In this document: one piece after another, positions 28,720-37,144 of the stretch
How the letters are laid out: each line of letters starts with the position of its first letter
How positions within the stretch are numbered: position 1 is the stretch's first letter
Made by a program: the position numbers and the translations under genes
Origin: a virus
Length of the DNA stretch: 64,000 nucleotides
Reading direction: 5' to 3' (one strand)
Virus record (IMG/VR): IMGVR_UViG_3300020406_000005
Span: 1 to 64,000 of that record
The notes under the pieces: model-generated
What the model saw: only the letters and a program-made list of their open reading frames with translations
Told to the model about the DNA's origin: nothing
The model's database searches: none

Positions 28720-30288
28720 TTATGAATCAACAATACTATGGTTTGTCAATAAAAGAGTGCCGGCGACGGAGACCGCGTTCTTAAGTGCGCATCTAGTTAC
28801 CTTAGCAGGGTCTATAATCCCAGATTGAATTAAGTTTTTACTGGAGCCGGAGTAAAAATCTATACCAGTTTCAAGTTCTTTGTCTTTTATCATCCACATA
28901 GTCACATCTGGTGACATTCCAGAGTTTGTTGCCATTGTTCTGAAGGGCGCTTCAAGAGCACGCTTGAAGATATTCAAGGCTGAAGCCTGCTCTTCGTTTT
29001 CAAAATTAGGAGATAAAATTTGTGAAGCTTTCAAGAACATGACACCGCCGCCAGGAACGACACCCTCGGACTGGGCAGAGCGCACTGCTTCTAGGGCATC
29101 TTCGATCCTATGCTTCTTCTCTATCATCTCTACTTCAGAAGAAGCACCGACACGGATAATAGCAACCCCAGAAGAGAGGCGAGTAATACGATCCTGGAGT
29201 CGTTGTGCCACATGTAAGTCATCAATTTCTCTAATTTCGTTTTTGAGTTTGTCAATTGTTTCTTCAATTTTTTCAAAATTCCCATCTCCGTCTACAACAG
29301 TAGTCAAATTTTTACCGATCTCGATCGTAGCAGCTTTACCGAAATCTGTCAAGGCAACTTCGGTGATTTTGTCTCCCATAGATCTTTGAAAAAATTTAGC
29401 CCCCGTAGAAATTGCCAGATCACTCAATATGGCGCGCCGTTCTTCACCGTAACAAGGCGGTTTAACCGCAGCCACCTTCATTGAGCCTCTGACAGTATTC
29501 ATAATTAGTGCCGCCAAAGCTTGACCGGCAACTTCTTCAGCTACGATAACAAGAGGCCGGCTTTCCCGGGCGGCGATCTCTAAGGCAGGAAGTATTTGAT
29601 TTACTTGATCTATCTTTTCGTCCGTGATAAGAAAAATAGGCCCGTCAAAACGACAAACATTTCTTCTCTCGTCTGTTACAAATGCAGTTGCGACATAGCC
29701 TCCATCAAATCTGAACCCTTCGACCAACTCCAAGCTAGTTTCTTGTGAACGGGCCTCTTCGATAGTGATGGAACCATTTTTCCCTACCTTGTCTACCGCA
29801 GTAGATACGAGTTCACCTATTGATCTGTCGTTATTAGCTGAAATTGTTGCTATATTCATAACATCCTCCTTGGAAGAAATCGGCTTAGAATTGTCCGAAA
29901 TAAACATCATCACGTCCTGCATACAGTTTTCTAGACCGCGCTTAATCTCGATGGGGGAGATGCCTGACTCTATATGTTTATTAGCCTGCACGAGCAATTC
30001 TCGCGCTAGGACTGTGCTTGTGGTTGTCCCGTCTCCGGCTTCAGAGTTTGTCATCGCTGACACCTGTTTTACAATCTGTGCACCAGCATTCATGTGCGGA
30101 TCTTCAAAAGATATATTTTGCGCGACTGTGACACCATCTTTGGTCACAAAGGGAGTATTTCCTGATTTATGTATTAAAACGTTTTGCCCCTTGGGTCCCA
30201 GTGTGGTTGCAACATAGTTTGCTAAGACGTTTACTCCCTCTATTAATTTACGGCGGAGGGCAGGGCCGTGGTCTAGGTGCGTTTTCAT
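28720..30288 (-). CDS. groEL: chaperonin GroEL (Hsp60)
   Basis: A 522-residue chaperonin subunit. Equatorial motifs TTLGPKGQNVLI, TKDGVTVAQ and the ATP-binding GDGTTTSTVLA are present, as are apical segments (VEGFRFDGGYVATAFVTD, EEVAGQALAALI) and the closing equatorial EGVVPGGGVMFLKA. The C-terminal Gly-Gly-Met tail of host GroEL is absent. A GroES-like partner lies at 45317-45640. Together they could replace or alter host chaperonin for folding phage proteins. Confidence 0.96.
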   Translation of the reverse strand: MKTHLDHGPALRRKLIEGVNVLANYVATTLGPKGQNVLIHKSGNTPFVTKDGVTVAQNISFEDPHMNAGAQIVKQVSAMTNSEAGDGTTTSTVLARELLVQANKHIESGISPIEIKRGLENCMQDVMMFISDNSKPISSKEDVMNIATISANNDRSIGELVSTAVDKVGKNGSITIEEARSQETSLELVEGFRFDGGYVATAFVTDERRNVCRFDGPIFLITDEKIDQVNQILPALEIAARESRPLVIVAEEVAGQALAALIMNTVRGSMKVAAVKPPCYGEERRAILSDLAISTGAKFFQRSMGDKITEVALTDFGKAATIEIGKNLTTVVDGDGNFEKIEETIDKLKNEIREIDDLHVAQRLQDRITRLSSGVAIIRVGASSEVEMIEKKHRIEDALEAVRSAQSEGVVPGGGVMFLKASQILSPNFENEEQASALNIFKRALEAPFRTMATNSGMSPDVTMWMIKDKELETGIDFYSGSSKNLIQSGIIDPAKVTRCALKNAVSVAGTLLLTNHSIVDS

Positions 30289-30316
30289 AATAATTTCCTT
30301 TCAAAAGTACACGTAT

Positions 30317-30344
30317 ATTATACCATGATATCTTAAAATGTAAA
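30317..30344 (-). promoter_or_regulatory. promoter of groEL
   Basis: On the minus strand, TTTACA (30339-30344), 16 bp, TATAAT (30317-30322). Confidence 0.7.
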
Positions 30345-30355
30345 GTATATTTTTA

Positions 30356-30832
30356 TTATTCTGAGGCTTTTGAGTCGTCTATTTCGCCTTGTTGAATATC
30401 GAATTCGGTCTCGATGGGCTTGATCACCCAAATTACGACTAAGGAATTTTCTTCTCTAGATTGAGGAATTTGCCATGAATTAGCGAGATTGTTTAACTGC
30501 TTATTTTCTACGAACTGTGGGACTAATTTTACATCCGATGCCGATGCAAAATTTTCTAGGTGACTTTCAATTTCTGACTTCTTTATATTAGCATCGTAAA
30601 AGGATGCTAGTGTAACAGCATTAGCTTTTTCGCTCTCTGCAACTTGCTTGGAGGTGGGGTAGTTATCAAAAGACTGGAGAGTCGTAGATAAGTGTATCCT
30701 TGGCAGAAGGCTTTTCATATGGTCGAAGAGCTTACTTCCTACCTTTTGTTGCCTGGTTTCTTTAAAAAAGGGCTTCCTAGGAGAAAAACTTTCATTTAGA
30801 AAATTTTCCCAATTAGACATTATTCTCTTCAT
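30356..30832 (-). CDS. hypothetical protein, 'WENFLNE' leader
   Basis: A 158-residue protein beginning MKRIMSNWENFLNES, a leader like that of the 887-residue protein (WRSFLAE). The body mixes helices and strands and ends in an acidic tail. Possible virion-associated protein by leader only. Confidence 0.65.
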   Translation of the reverse strand: MKRIMSNWENFLNESFSPRKPFFKETRQQKVGSKLFDHMKSLLPRIHLSTTLQSFDNYPTSKQVAESEKANAVTLASFYDANIKKSEIESHLENFASASDVKLVPQFVENKQLNNLANSWQIPQSREENSLVVIWVIKPIETEFDIQQGEIDDSKASE

Positions 30833-30833
30833 G

Positions 30834-32540
30834 CTATATCTCGTCCGAAGAAATAAAATCTGAATCTGGTGCTGAAGTGTCGGCGGTAATGTTTTCTTTC
30901 ATCTGGTCTTGAATTGTTTCTGTGTGGCCGATTGCTCTCTGGCCCGCATTCATTGCGGCGCCGCGTGATGGAAAAGTAACATATTTATTAATATCCTCCG
31001 TCAGTTCCGAAAACGCCTTGAATAAAACTTGAAACTTTTCTCTGACGGTATCCATATGCATCACTGCAACGTCGATGATTTGTTCTCTGCTTGCCGGTAG
31101 TGTGCCCAATTGTTGTAATTCAATAACTCCCCTGCTTGACAGAAATTCAACCTGCTTTGTGGATATCGTCCATCCTGTGGCGCCTTCAGACTTTTGCCTT
31201 TCCGAAACCTGACCTTTCTTAGGTGGCATCAGGTCACCGAGTTCTGCAAACATAGCATCATAGTCCATGCCGCGCTTTTTCTTGGCCGGCGTGGTAGCGT
31301 CGGAAACTTGATTATCATCTTCTTGAGGCGAAGAAGAGTCTGTGGCGGGTTGCTCCTGTTCTGGGTCCTCTTGGTCTTGAAACAACGGATTTCTAATTTT
31401 TCCAGTGTAGCCGGCGCAGTGTTGCAACAGTGTATAAAGCATTGTTGGATCGTCGAGGTGCGCTTTTAAAATTGCTATATCATCCGAAGAGTCTAAAACT
31501 TTCAGGTCCTTACCCGTTGTAAATCCCCTCTCGACTCTGCCAACTAATTCAGGAAAGCTAGCTAAAATTCTGTCCCTGAATTCTGATTTAAAAGTAAATT
31601 GACTTAAGCCGTGTTTCTTTTGCTTTGCGGACTTCTCTCTTGTTTTCTTATCAATTATTTTGCCAGAGGTGAGGGTGAATAAATCAATAAAATTTCTTTG
31701 ATTTATGTCAAAAGATTCTATGGAAATTGAATCTACAGTTACCTTTCCGCCTTTTTTTGCGCTGCTATTCTTTCTAGCGACAACATAATTTACTGCGCCG
31801 CCTTTATCAGCATAATCGTCAAAGAGAGCATCTATCAAGTTGGTGAAGCTGCCCTCAACGTGTGTATCTGGGCTTAATAGCTTGAGACTCACGGGCACTT
31901 GTCCAGAGTCGTCCTTCAATTCTGAAAATGCGATCAAATCTTGAATTGGAAGGTTTCCTTTATCGGATCTTTCTGCCTCTTGCCTACCCTGCAAGAGTGC
32001 TGCTAGCCACCCTTCAAAGACAAAGCCAGCTGAAGCTTCATTAAATGAATAGATCAAAGCAGACAGAGCTTCCAGAATCAACAGAGACGCGATGACTCTA
32101 CGTGGTGATTCTATTTTGCTTGTCGGAGATGTAATCCTTTGTAAAAATTCTAATTTTTTTTGCACTGAGCGGCCTCCGCCCATGACAGCAAAAATTCTAT
32201 TTATAGTCTTTCTATCTGCAGTTGTTGGATCTCCCCATGCTTCTGTTGGCACAAAAGAGGGTAGAGACAATATAAACTTTTCTGCTTCTTTTCTCTGTTT
32301 TTTTGTGACTTTTTCTTGAATACTGCTTTCAGTTATTAGATTGCTAATTCCGGAAAGGATCATTTCATCTAAAATTTTGTAATCATCTTCTTCTAAAGAG
32401 TTTTGTGATGAGCTTGTTCCAAGAATAGAAGGAGAGAGAGATTCGTAAACCTCCTCAAAAAGTTGAAATAAATCTTTCATTTCGGAAATAGCTTTATTTT
32501 TTTTCACGTTTTTAGATAAAAATTCTTCATGCCAAGACAT
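30834..32540 (-). CDS. hypothetical protein with possible PD-(D/E)XK nuclease core
   Basis: A 568-residue protein starting with the leader WHEEFLSKNVKKN. Around 170-235 it has AGFVFEGWLAALLQG (E176), LPIQDLIAFSELKD (D201) and VPVSLKLLSP (K220), the E...D...K order of the PD-(D/E)XK fold. An acidic Ser/Gln-rich linker spans about 395-425. The C-terminal third is helical. It is adjacent to the ClpP-like and scaffold-like genes, so a head-associated role is also possible. Confidence 0.6.
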   Translation of the reverse strand: MSWHEEFLSKNVKKNKAISEMKDLFQLFEEVYESLSPSILGTSSSQNSLEEDDYKILDEMILSGISNLITESSIQEKVTKKQRKEAEKFILSLPSFVPTEAWGDPTTADRKTINRIFAVMGGGRSVQKKLEFLQRITSPTSKIESPRRVIASLLILEALSALIYSFNEASAGFVFEGWLAALLQGRQEAERSDKGNLPIQDLIAFSELKDDSGQVPVSLKLLSPDTHVEGSFTNLIDALFDDYADKGGAVNYVVARKNSSAKKGGKVTVDSISIESFDINQRNFIDLFTLTSGKIIDKKTREKSAKQKKHGLSQFTFKSEFRDRILASFPELVGRVERGFTTGKDLKVLDSSDDIAILKAHLDDPTMLYTLLQHCAGYTGKIRNPLFQDQEDPEQEQPATDSSSPQEDDNQVSDATTPAKKKRGMDYDAMFAELGDLMPPKKGQVSERQKSEGATGWTISTKQVEFLSSRGVIELQQLGTLPASREQIIDVAVMHMDTVREKFQVLFKAFSELTEDINKYVTFPSRGAAMNAGQRAIGHTETIQDQMKENITADTSAPDSDFISSDEI

Positions 32541-32560
32541 AGTACATTCTCCTTTCTTAA

Positions 32561-33238
32561 TTAGATAATTTCATCAGCAATTCCCATTTTAATTGCTTCT
32601 TCTGCAGAGATGTACACATCTTTTTGTGTTTTTAACATCTTTTTAATTTTAGACGGAGTTAATTTTGTGTATGAGGAAAGACACTGTATATACCTTTCTT
32701 GCACCCATTTTATCTCCTCTAATTCATTTTCCATCGAAAGTATCGTTCCACCGGTGCCTGACATGACGCTGTGTAACATAATCCTGCAGTTTTTGCCGAC
32801 TCTTCGATGACCTTTTGTCCCGGCAGCCAGGACTGGTACCCCGGCTGACATCACTTTTCCTATTCCATAAGTGTGAATGTCACATGTATTTTTCTTCACC
32901 ATGTCCATGACGTCCAAAATAGAAAACATTTCTGATGCTGAGCCGCCGTATGTTGATACCATTAATGATATTGGGCGCGATATTACAACTTCCTCACTAT
33001 CTGGGTCTTTTGAGTCTCTTCTGCCAATCGTATGGGCAGTGTTCTCTAAAAACAATAGAGCGCCGACTGTATCGGAACCCTTTTTTTCAGTTATATCCCC
33101 GTACAAGTTTATAGTTCTTAGCTCTGGATCTTGGGAGCTTGGCGCCTGGATATTGTTAACTATTACTAGTTTTTGATCTTCTTTCTTTTTTGAAGACTTG
33201 CCCTTTTTCTTTTCTTTTTTTTCTTGAGATTTTGGCAT
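32561..33238 (-). CDS. ClpP-like serine protease, possible prohead protease
   Basis: A 225-residue protein with a Lys-rich N-terminus (1-25), then the ClpP fold: INLYGDIT, PISLMVSTYGGSASE, the catalytic Ser131 in GKVMSAGVPVLAAG and His156 in CRIMLHSVM. The third residue is not obvious by eye. ClpP-like enzymes serve as head-maturation proteases in many tailed phages. It lies beside the acidic scaffold-like gene, which fits. It has its own promoter. Confidence 0.85.
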   Translation of the reverse strand: MPKSQEKKEKKKGKSSKKKEDQKLVIVNNIQAPSSQDPELRTINLYGDITEKKGSDTVGALLFLENTAHTIGRRDSKDPDSEEVVISRPISLMVSTYGGSASEMFSILDVMDMVKKNTCDIHTYGIGKVMSAGVPVLAAGTKGHRRVGKNCRIMLHSVMSGTGGTILSMENELEEIKWVQERYIQCLSSYTKLTPSKIKKMLKTQKDVYISAEEAIKMGIADEII

Positions 33239-33266
33239 ACTTTTCCCTTTTCGCTTAGTTTATCAT

Positions 33267-33295
33267 ATTATAGCAAATTTTTTAGAAATAGTCAA
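33267..33295 (-). promoter_or_regulatory. sigma70 promoter of clpP-like gene
   Basis: On the minus strand, TTGACT (33290-33295), 17 bp, TATAAT (33267-33272). Confidence 0.88.
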
Positions 33296-33299
33296 CAAA

Positions 33300-33323
33300 T
33301 AAAAAACCCCGCAGTAAGCGGGG
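33300..33323 (-). terminator. intrinsic terminator
   Basis: On the minus strand, CCCCGC-TTACT-GCGGGG followed by TTTTTT. It ends the transcript of the acidic protein gene just before the next promoter. The hairpin also has a short T-run in the opposite direction. Confidence 0.92.
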
Positions 33324-33355
33324 TTTTGTTTATCCTAATAGCAGACTAGGAAACC

Positions 33356-33943
33356 TTACTTGCTCTTCTTTGCAAGTATTCTTTTTGTAACCCTCTTGAG
33401 AACTTCTTGTACAAGATCTTCTTGCATCACCGGATTGTCATAGCTCTTTGCGGCCATATCATCTTCTTCACCAGCGCCTTCGAGATCATCATCCATACCG
33501 GCCATATCGTCGTCCATGTCACTCATGTCGTCGTCCATGTCCCCCATGTCATCGTCGCTTGCCATGGCGGCGGTTAGCCTCTCACCAAGATCAATTAGCA
33601 ACTGAGCTTCTTCTTCTGTGAGGCTAATATCTGCAGCGCCAGGGCCCTCATCTCCCATCATTGGCTCTTCGGCCGGGTCGTCGAGGTCGTCTTCAAGATC
33701 AAGGTCGTCGTCACCTTCTTCCTGTTCTTCGATGGCCTCTTCTTCCTGTTCTTCGATGGTCTCTTCTTCCTGTTCTTCGAGGGTCTCTTCAGCTTCAGCT
33801 TCAGAATTCTCCTTTACTTCGTCTTCTTCGTGCTTTTTATAAACACTCATTTCAGAGATAAAGTTATCTGTTAAAGATTCAACATTTGCAAGTTTCATGA
33901 ATCTTCTGATTGTGTTTTCTTTTAGTAATCTGCTATCACTCAT
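33356..33943 (-). CDS. highly acidic scaffold-like protein
   Basis: A 195-residue protein. The N-terminus (LLKENTIRRFMKLANVESL) and C-terminus (VLKRVTKRILAKKSK) are basic helices. The middle is extremely acidic: three EEQEEE units encoded by 24-bp repeats, then repeated MDDDM units. This composition fits a prohead core or scaffold protein next to a ClpP-like protease. An ACTATTTA element lies about 53 bp upstream. Confidence 0.7.
   Translation of the reverse strand: MSDSRLLKENTIRRFMKLANVESLTDNFISEMSVYKKHEEDEVKENSEAEAEETLEEQEEETIEEQEEEAIEEQEEGDDDLDLEDDLDDPAEEPMMGDEGPGAADISLTEEEAQLLIDLGERLTAAMASDDDMGDMDDDMSDMDDDMAGMDDDLEGAGEEDDMAAKSYDNPVMQEDLVQEVLKRVTKRILAKKSK
33715..33786. repeat. three tandem 24-bp coding repeats
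   Basis: Units start at 33715, 33739 and 33763, each beginning CTTCTTCCTGTTCTTCGA on the plus strand, with two differing bases. They encode Glu/Gln-rich octapeptides in the acidic protein. Slippage would change the acidic tract length in frame. Confidence 0.9.
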
Positions 33944-34014
33944 TTTTTATAGTTCTCCTTTTCAGAATAGTGATTATGGGTATCTGTTACAAATATAAAT
34001 AGTTATTGGCTGTG

Positions 34015-34236
34015 TTAAAAGTCAGTTTTTATTCTCTTATAAAGTTTTGCGAGAGCCTGCTTTTCAATTTGAGAAATTCTAACTAGTGATACCTTCAGCC
34101 TTTTGGCTACCTGTTCAAGTGTCATTGGGCCATGTTTTTCAATGGCGACGTTGATACAATTATCATCTTCTGGATAATCAATCCAGCACCTGCAGTCGTC
34201 TTCGTTACAGCACTTTCTTCTTTTGCTATTATTCAT
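34015..34236 (-). CDS. sigma region-4-like HTH regulator with Cys motif
   Basis: A 73-residue protein from the ATG at 34234-34236. The N-terminus has a Cys cluster (CCNEDDCRCW). The C-terminus MTLEQVAKRLKVSLVRISQI followed by EKQALAKLYKRI is the helix-turn-helix pattern of sigma factor region 4.2. It likely binds promoter DNA and could act in phage late transcription; that target is inference. Coupled to 34229-34546 by overlap. Confidence 0.8.
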   Translation of the reverse strand: MNNSKRRKCCNEDDCRCWIDYPEDDNCINVAIEKHGPMTLEQVAKRLKVSLVRISQIEKQALAKLYKRIKTDF

Positions 34237-34546
34237 CAGTACTCGCTTCTGACTCAATCATATCAAAAATGTAATCTCTTTCTTGATCTGATATTCCCAG
34301 ATCTGCAAGCAAAGTTTTTCCTTTTGCTGTATCAATTTTCGATTTTTTTATTTTTTTGTGGCTCATTTTTTTCTCCTTTATTTTATCCACTATCTCTAAC
34401 ATAAGGGGCTCTCTGTCTAAATAATAATCTAAAAGAGAGCAAAAAAATTCTGTCTGCTGAAGGCCGTCAAAACGAAGTCGTATCTTCAAGTCTGCGGATT
34501 GTTTTTCGTGACATTTAAAAACAAAATTTACTAGATTATCTTTCAT
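34229..34546 (-). CDS. hypothetical protein
   Basis: A 105-residue protein: KIRLRFDGLQQTEFFCSLLD then helices, a Lys-rich loop (KKMSHKKIKKSK) and an acidic C-terminus. Cotranscribed with the sigma-like regulator. No family recognised. Confidence 0.65.
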   Translation of the reverse strand: MKDNLVNFVFKCHEKQSADLKIRLRFDGLQQTEFFCSLLDYYLDREPLMLEIVDKIKEKKMSHKKIKKSKIDTAKGKTLLADLGISDQERDYIFDMIESEASTDE

Positions 34547-34554
34547 ACTATTCT

Positions 34555-35622
34555 TTAATTTAAAATATGAGTCTTACTCTCAAGCATAGAGGCTCCCGTT
34601 TGTCTAATAAATTTTGCTCGGTGTTGGAAATCTCTTATATTTTTGGTCCCCGTATAGGACAAGCCCGATTTAATATTCTGCCTCAGGTTTAATAAAATTT
34701 TATTTACTGAGCCTTTGAATGGTATAGTTGTCGAAACCCCTTCCAGGGAGCGGGTCTCTCCCCTCCAGCTAATTTGTGCTTCGGGTGATGCCATACCTCG
34801 GTAAACTTTGTATTCTTTCCCTTCAGCACTAGCAAATTTTTGACCAGGAGTTTCGCTTGTGCCAGCCAACATTGATCCTAACATAACCATTTCTGCGCCT
34901 GCGGCGATGGCTTTTACAATATCTCCAGCTGTCTTTATCCCTCCATCTGCAATTAGTGTAGCAGAACGATCAGATTGAGCACAATCGAAAATACTTTGCA
35001 AAGTTGGAACTCCGTGTCCGGTTTGAATCCTTGTAGAACAGATTGAGCCGCCTCCGATGCCAACTCTGATAGAGTCTGCGCCCCAGTCTGATAAGTCGTT
35101 AAACGCTTCTAAGGTTGCAACATTTCCAGCCATTAAGTGTACTGATGTGCCGAAAGCATCTTTTAGATTGTTGAGTGCAGACTTCATAAGAGAGTGGTGG
35201 CCATGAGCAATATCGACGCATAAAATACGTGTTCCTGACGCGTGTAATGCGCGTGCTCTTTCCATGTAGTCTCCAGAAGCGCCGATGGCCGCGGCTGCTT
35301 TATCTTTAGCGTGATGATTCTCCATGAGCAGATTCTCAGTAATTCTTGAAACAATGCCTGCCTGGTCTTTGATACTGTTATATCTGTGTACCACCCCTAA
35401 GCCACCAAACTTTAACATGGCGTTTGCCATAGCACTTTCAGTCACAGTATCCATCGGACTTGATACTATAGGTAAGTCGAAAGGAATATTGCCTAAGCTG
35501 GTTTTTAAGCTAATCTCTTCTCTAGATTTAATTGAACTTTTGGCTGGCTTAAGCAGCACATCATCAAAACAAATGGCTTCTTCAAGTTTTTCCACTGGGT
35601 ACCTCTTCGTGTTTTCCTTCAT
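34555..35622 (-). CDS. guaB: IMP dehydrogenase/GMP reductase family enzyme without CBS domains
   Basis: A 355-residue TIM-barrel enzyme of purine nucleotide conversion. CFDDVLLKP at the start, [30 protein letters not shown] and the catalytic loop [19 protein letters not shown] (Cys in SICST) are clear. The later [10 protein letters not shown] and [13 protein letters not shown] flap fit the family. The loop is closer to IMPDH than to GMP reductase. The CBS regulatory insert is absent, so it should escape usual nucleotide control. The symbol is tentative. Confidence 0.88.
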   Translation of the reverse strand: MKENTKRYPVEKLEEAICFDDVLLKPAKSSIKSREEISLKTSLGNIPFDLPIVSSPMDTVTESAMANAMLKFGGLGVVHRYNSIKDQAGIVSRITENLLMENHHAKDKAAAAIGASGDYMERARALHASGTRILCVDIAHGHHSLMKSALNNLKDAFGTSVHLMAGNVATLEAFNDLSDWGADSIRVGIGGGSICSTRIQTGHGVPTLQSIFDCAQSDRSATLIADGGIKTAGDIVKAIAAGAEMVMLGSMLAGTSETPGQKFASAEGKEYKVYRGMASPEAQISWRGETRSLEGVSTTIPFKGSVNKILLNLRQNIKSGLSYTGTKNIRDFQHRAKFIRQTGASMLESKTHILN

Positions 35623-35833
35623 TATAGCAACTAGAGCAAATCAAGTCAATATTATTTGACTGTTGATTAATTCTCCAATCATCTATTTTCTCTCCCTCTT
35701 CGGGTTGGCGTCTGCAAATTGAGCACATGACTTGTTTTTTAAAATTTTCCATAGTCTTTTTGAAATGTTTCATAAAAACTTTTCTTGACTTTGCTAGATT
35801 TCTTCTTTTAAGCTTTCTAGAAAAACCACCCAT
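35582..35833 (-). CDS. small zinc-binding protein
   Basis: An 83-residue protein. A basic N-terminal half (MGGFSRKLKRRNLAKSRK) is followed by CSIC and CSSC about 29 residues apart, a probable zinc knuckle. The start overlaps the dUTPase stop. It overlaps the IMPDH gene start by 41 bp. Probable nucleic-acid binder. Confidence 0.75.
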   Translation of the reverse strand: MGGFSRKLKRRNLAKSRKVFMKHFKKTMENFKKQVMCSICRRQPEEGEKIDDWRINQQSNNIDLICSSCYNEGKHEEVPSGKT

Positions 35834-36291
35834 TATGAATCTCCTGTTGAGCCAAGTGCGCCGGCACCCCTAGATGTATCCCCTTCATAAAGAACATCCT
35901 CCATAATCTCGCAAAGATCTGGTTTCTGAATCTTTATGAAAACGCCCTGGGCGATTTTCTGCCCTGACTCAACAAAATTTGTCTTTGTACCTATGTTGTG
36001 GAGATTTACAAAGATCTCTCCTGTATACCCTTCGTCTACGACGCAAGCCCCAGTAATCAAACTGCGCTTGCTAGCAATTCCTGATTTGTTCATAATCTGT
36101 AACATATGATCTTGGGGAACCTCCATTTTAATGCCCGTTGGCAATAAGACACTTTGTCCCGGCTCGATGGCCAAAGTTGATGGCTTTTCCGGACAGTAAA
36201 AAAAATCTATCCCTGCATCTGTCGGATGTGCACGCTTTGGAATCTTTGCATTCTCGTGAACTTTAAAAACCTTTACTTTATTGTCTACCAT
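35833..36291 (-). CDS. dut: dUTP diphosphatase
   Basis: A 152-residue trimeric dUTPase. Motifs in order: HPTDAGIDF, LPTGIKMEVP, MNKSGIASK, ACVVDEGYTGEIFVNL and the C-terminal RGAGALGSTG that closes over the site. It removes dUTP and supplies dUMP for ThyX. Confidence 0.95.
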   Translation of the reverse strand: MVDNKVKVFKVHENAKIPKRAHPTDAGIDFFYCPEKPSTLAIEPGQSVLLPTGIKMEVPQDHMLQIMNKSGIASKRSLITGACVVDEGYTGEIFVNLHNIGTKTNFVESGQKIAQGVFIKIQKPDLCEIMEDVLYEGDTSRGAGALGSTGDS

Positions 36292-36295
36292 AATA

Positions 36296-36943
36296 TCAAC
36301 ATACTCCTTTGTTTGTCAAGTCTTTTTCTTCCAAGAGAGTGTAAGTAAAGCTGTTACCCCACTTATCTCTTGCATCTGAACACGTCTCCATAAACTCTGA
36401 GAAATCTACACTACTTTGGAATACTTGACACCCTGCTGAGGCGCCGCCGGTGTTAATCCTGGCGGTTGAGCCGCGGTGTTTGTGAATATTGATTCCATAC
36501 CAGCCGACATCCTCTTGGCCATGGTAATCTGGCTTTATGTCCCTATTGTTGTCTCTCCAGACCTTTACTTGACCCCCTCTTTGACATAGGGCCATGTGTC
36601 CTCGGTCTCTGCTTCCATGCCATCCAATTTTGTACACGCCCCTATACTGGCTTGGCACTAAAATTGCAGTTCCTTTGTGCTCGACCTCCTTTAAGGGTCT
36701 TTTCAATATTGAGGTTCCAGGTTCAGTTGTCACTGGATATGTATCGCATGTCCATTCCCCAGAAATTTTATATAGTACACTAATAAAATCATCAAACTTA
36801 GATGCATCTCCAGAGGCGTTTCGAACACCAATGATATTTAAATTGTAATCGCCATTTTCAAAAAAAGCGAAGCCCTTATCTTGTAAGATTTTTTTATATT
36901 GTTCGGCTAATAACTTAGCGGCTAATCCTGAAGTTCTACTCAT
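36296..36943 (-). CDS. L,D-transpeptidase-like cell-wall enzyme, possible endolysin
   Basis: A 215-residue protein. After a helical start the body is beta-rich. INIHKHRGSTARINTGGASA followed by GCQVF (Cys at about 170) resembles the H...S-x-GC catalytic pattern of YkuD-type L,D-transpeptidases. No signal peptide, as in many endolysins. A cell-wall role would suit lysis or infection, but the identification is by motif only. Confidence 0.55.
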   Translation of the reverse strand: MSRTSGLAAKLLAEQYKKILQDKGFAFFENGDYNLNIIGVRNASGDASKFDDFISVLYKISGEWTCDTYPVTTEPGTSILKRPLKEVEHKGTAILVPSQYRGVYKIGWHGSRDRGHMALCQRGGQVKVWRDNNRDIKPDYHGQEDVGWYGINIHKHRGSTARINTGGASAGCQVFQSSVDFSEFMETCSDARDKWGNSFTYTLLEEKDLTNKGVC

Positions 36944-37119
36944 CGATATCTCCTAGTTTCTTCTTTCTCTACCTTGACGATCTCCCAAGAGTACCCAAGT
37001 AGTCGACGCTCCCTATAAGCAGCACTACAAGCCTCTGGGAAAGAGAGGTGTCTCACCATTTTTGTTTTTATTTCTTTGCTTTCTTTATTTTCAAAGAAAA
37101 TTGAATAATTTTTTTCCAT
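36940..37119 (-). CDS. hypothetical small protein
   Basis: A 59-residue protein from the ATG at 37117-37119 with AAAGGAG upstream. The stop overlaps the next start (ATGA). The C-terminus is strongly basic (ERRLLGYSWEIVKVEKEETR). No family recognised. Confidence 0.65.
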   Translation of the reverse strand: MEKNYSIFFENKESKEIKTKMVRHLSFPEACSAAYRERRLLGYSWEIVKVEKEETRRYR

Positions 37120-37144
37120 AAATCTATTTACTCCTTTTTGTCTA

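Noticed and set aside
33996-34003. T4-type late promoter TATAAATA
   Set aside because: It occurs here on the plus strand, opposite to the genes, so it cannot serve them in the T4 manner.
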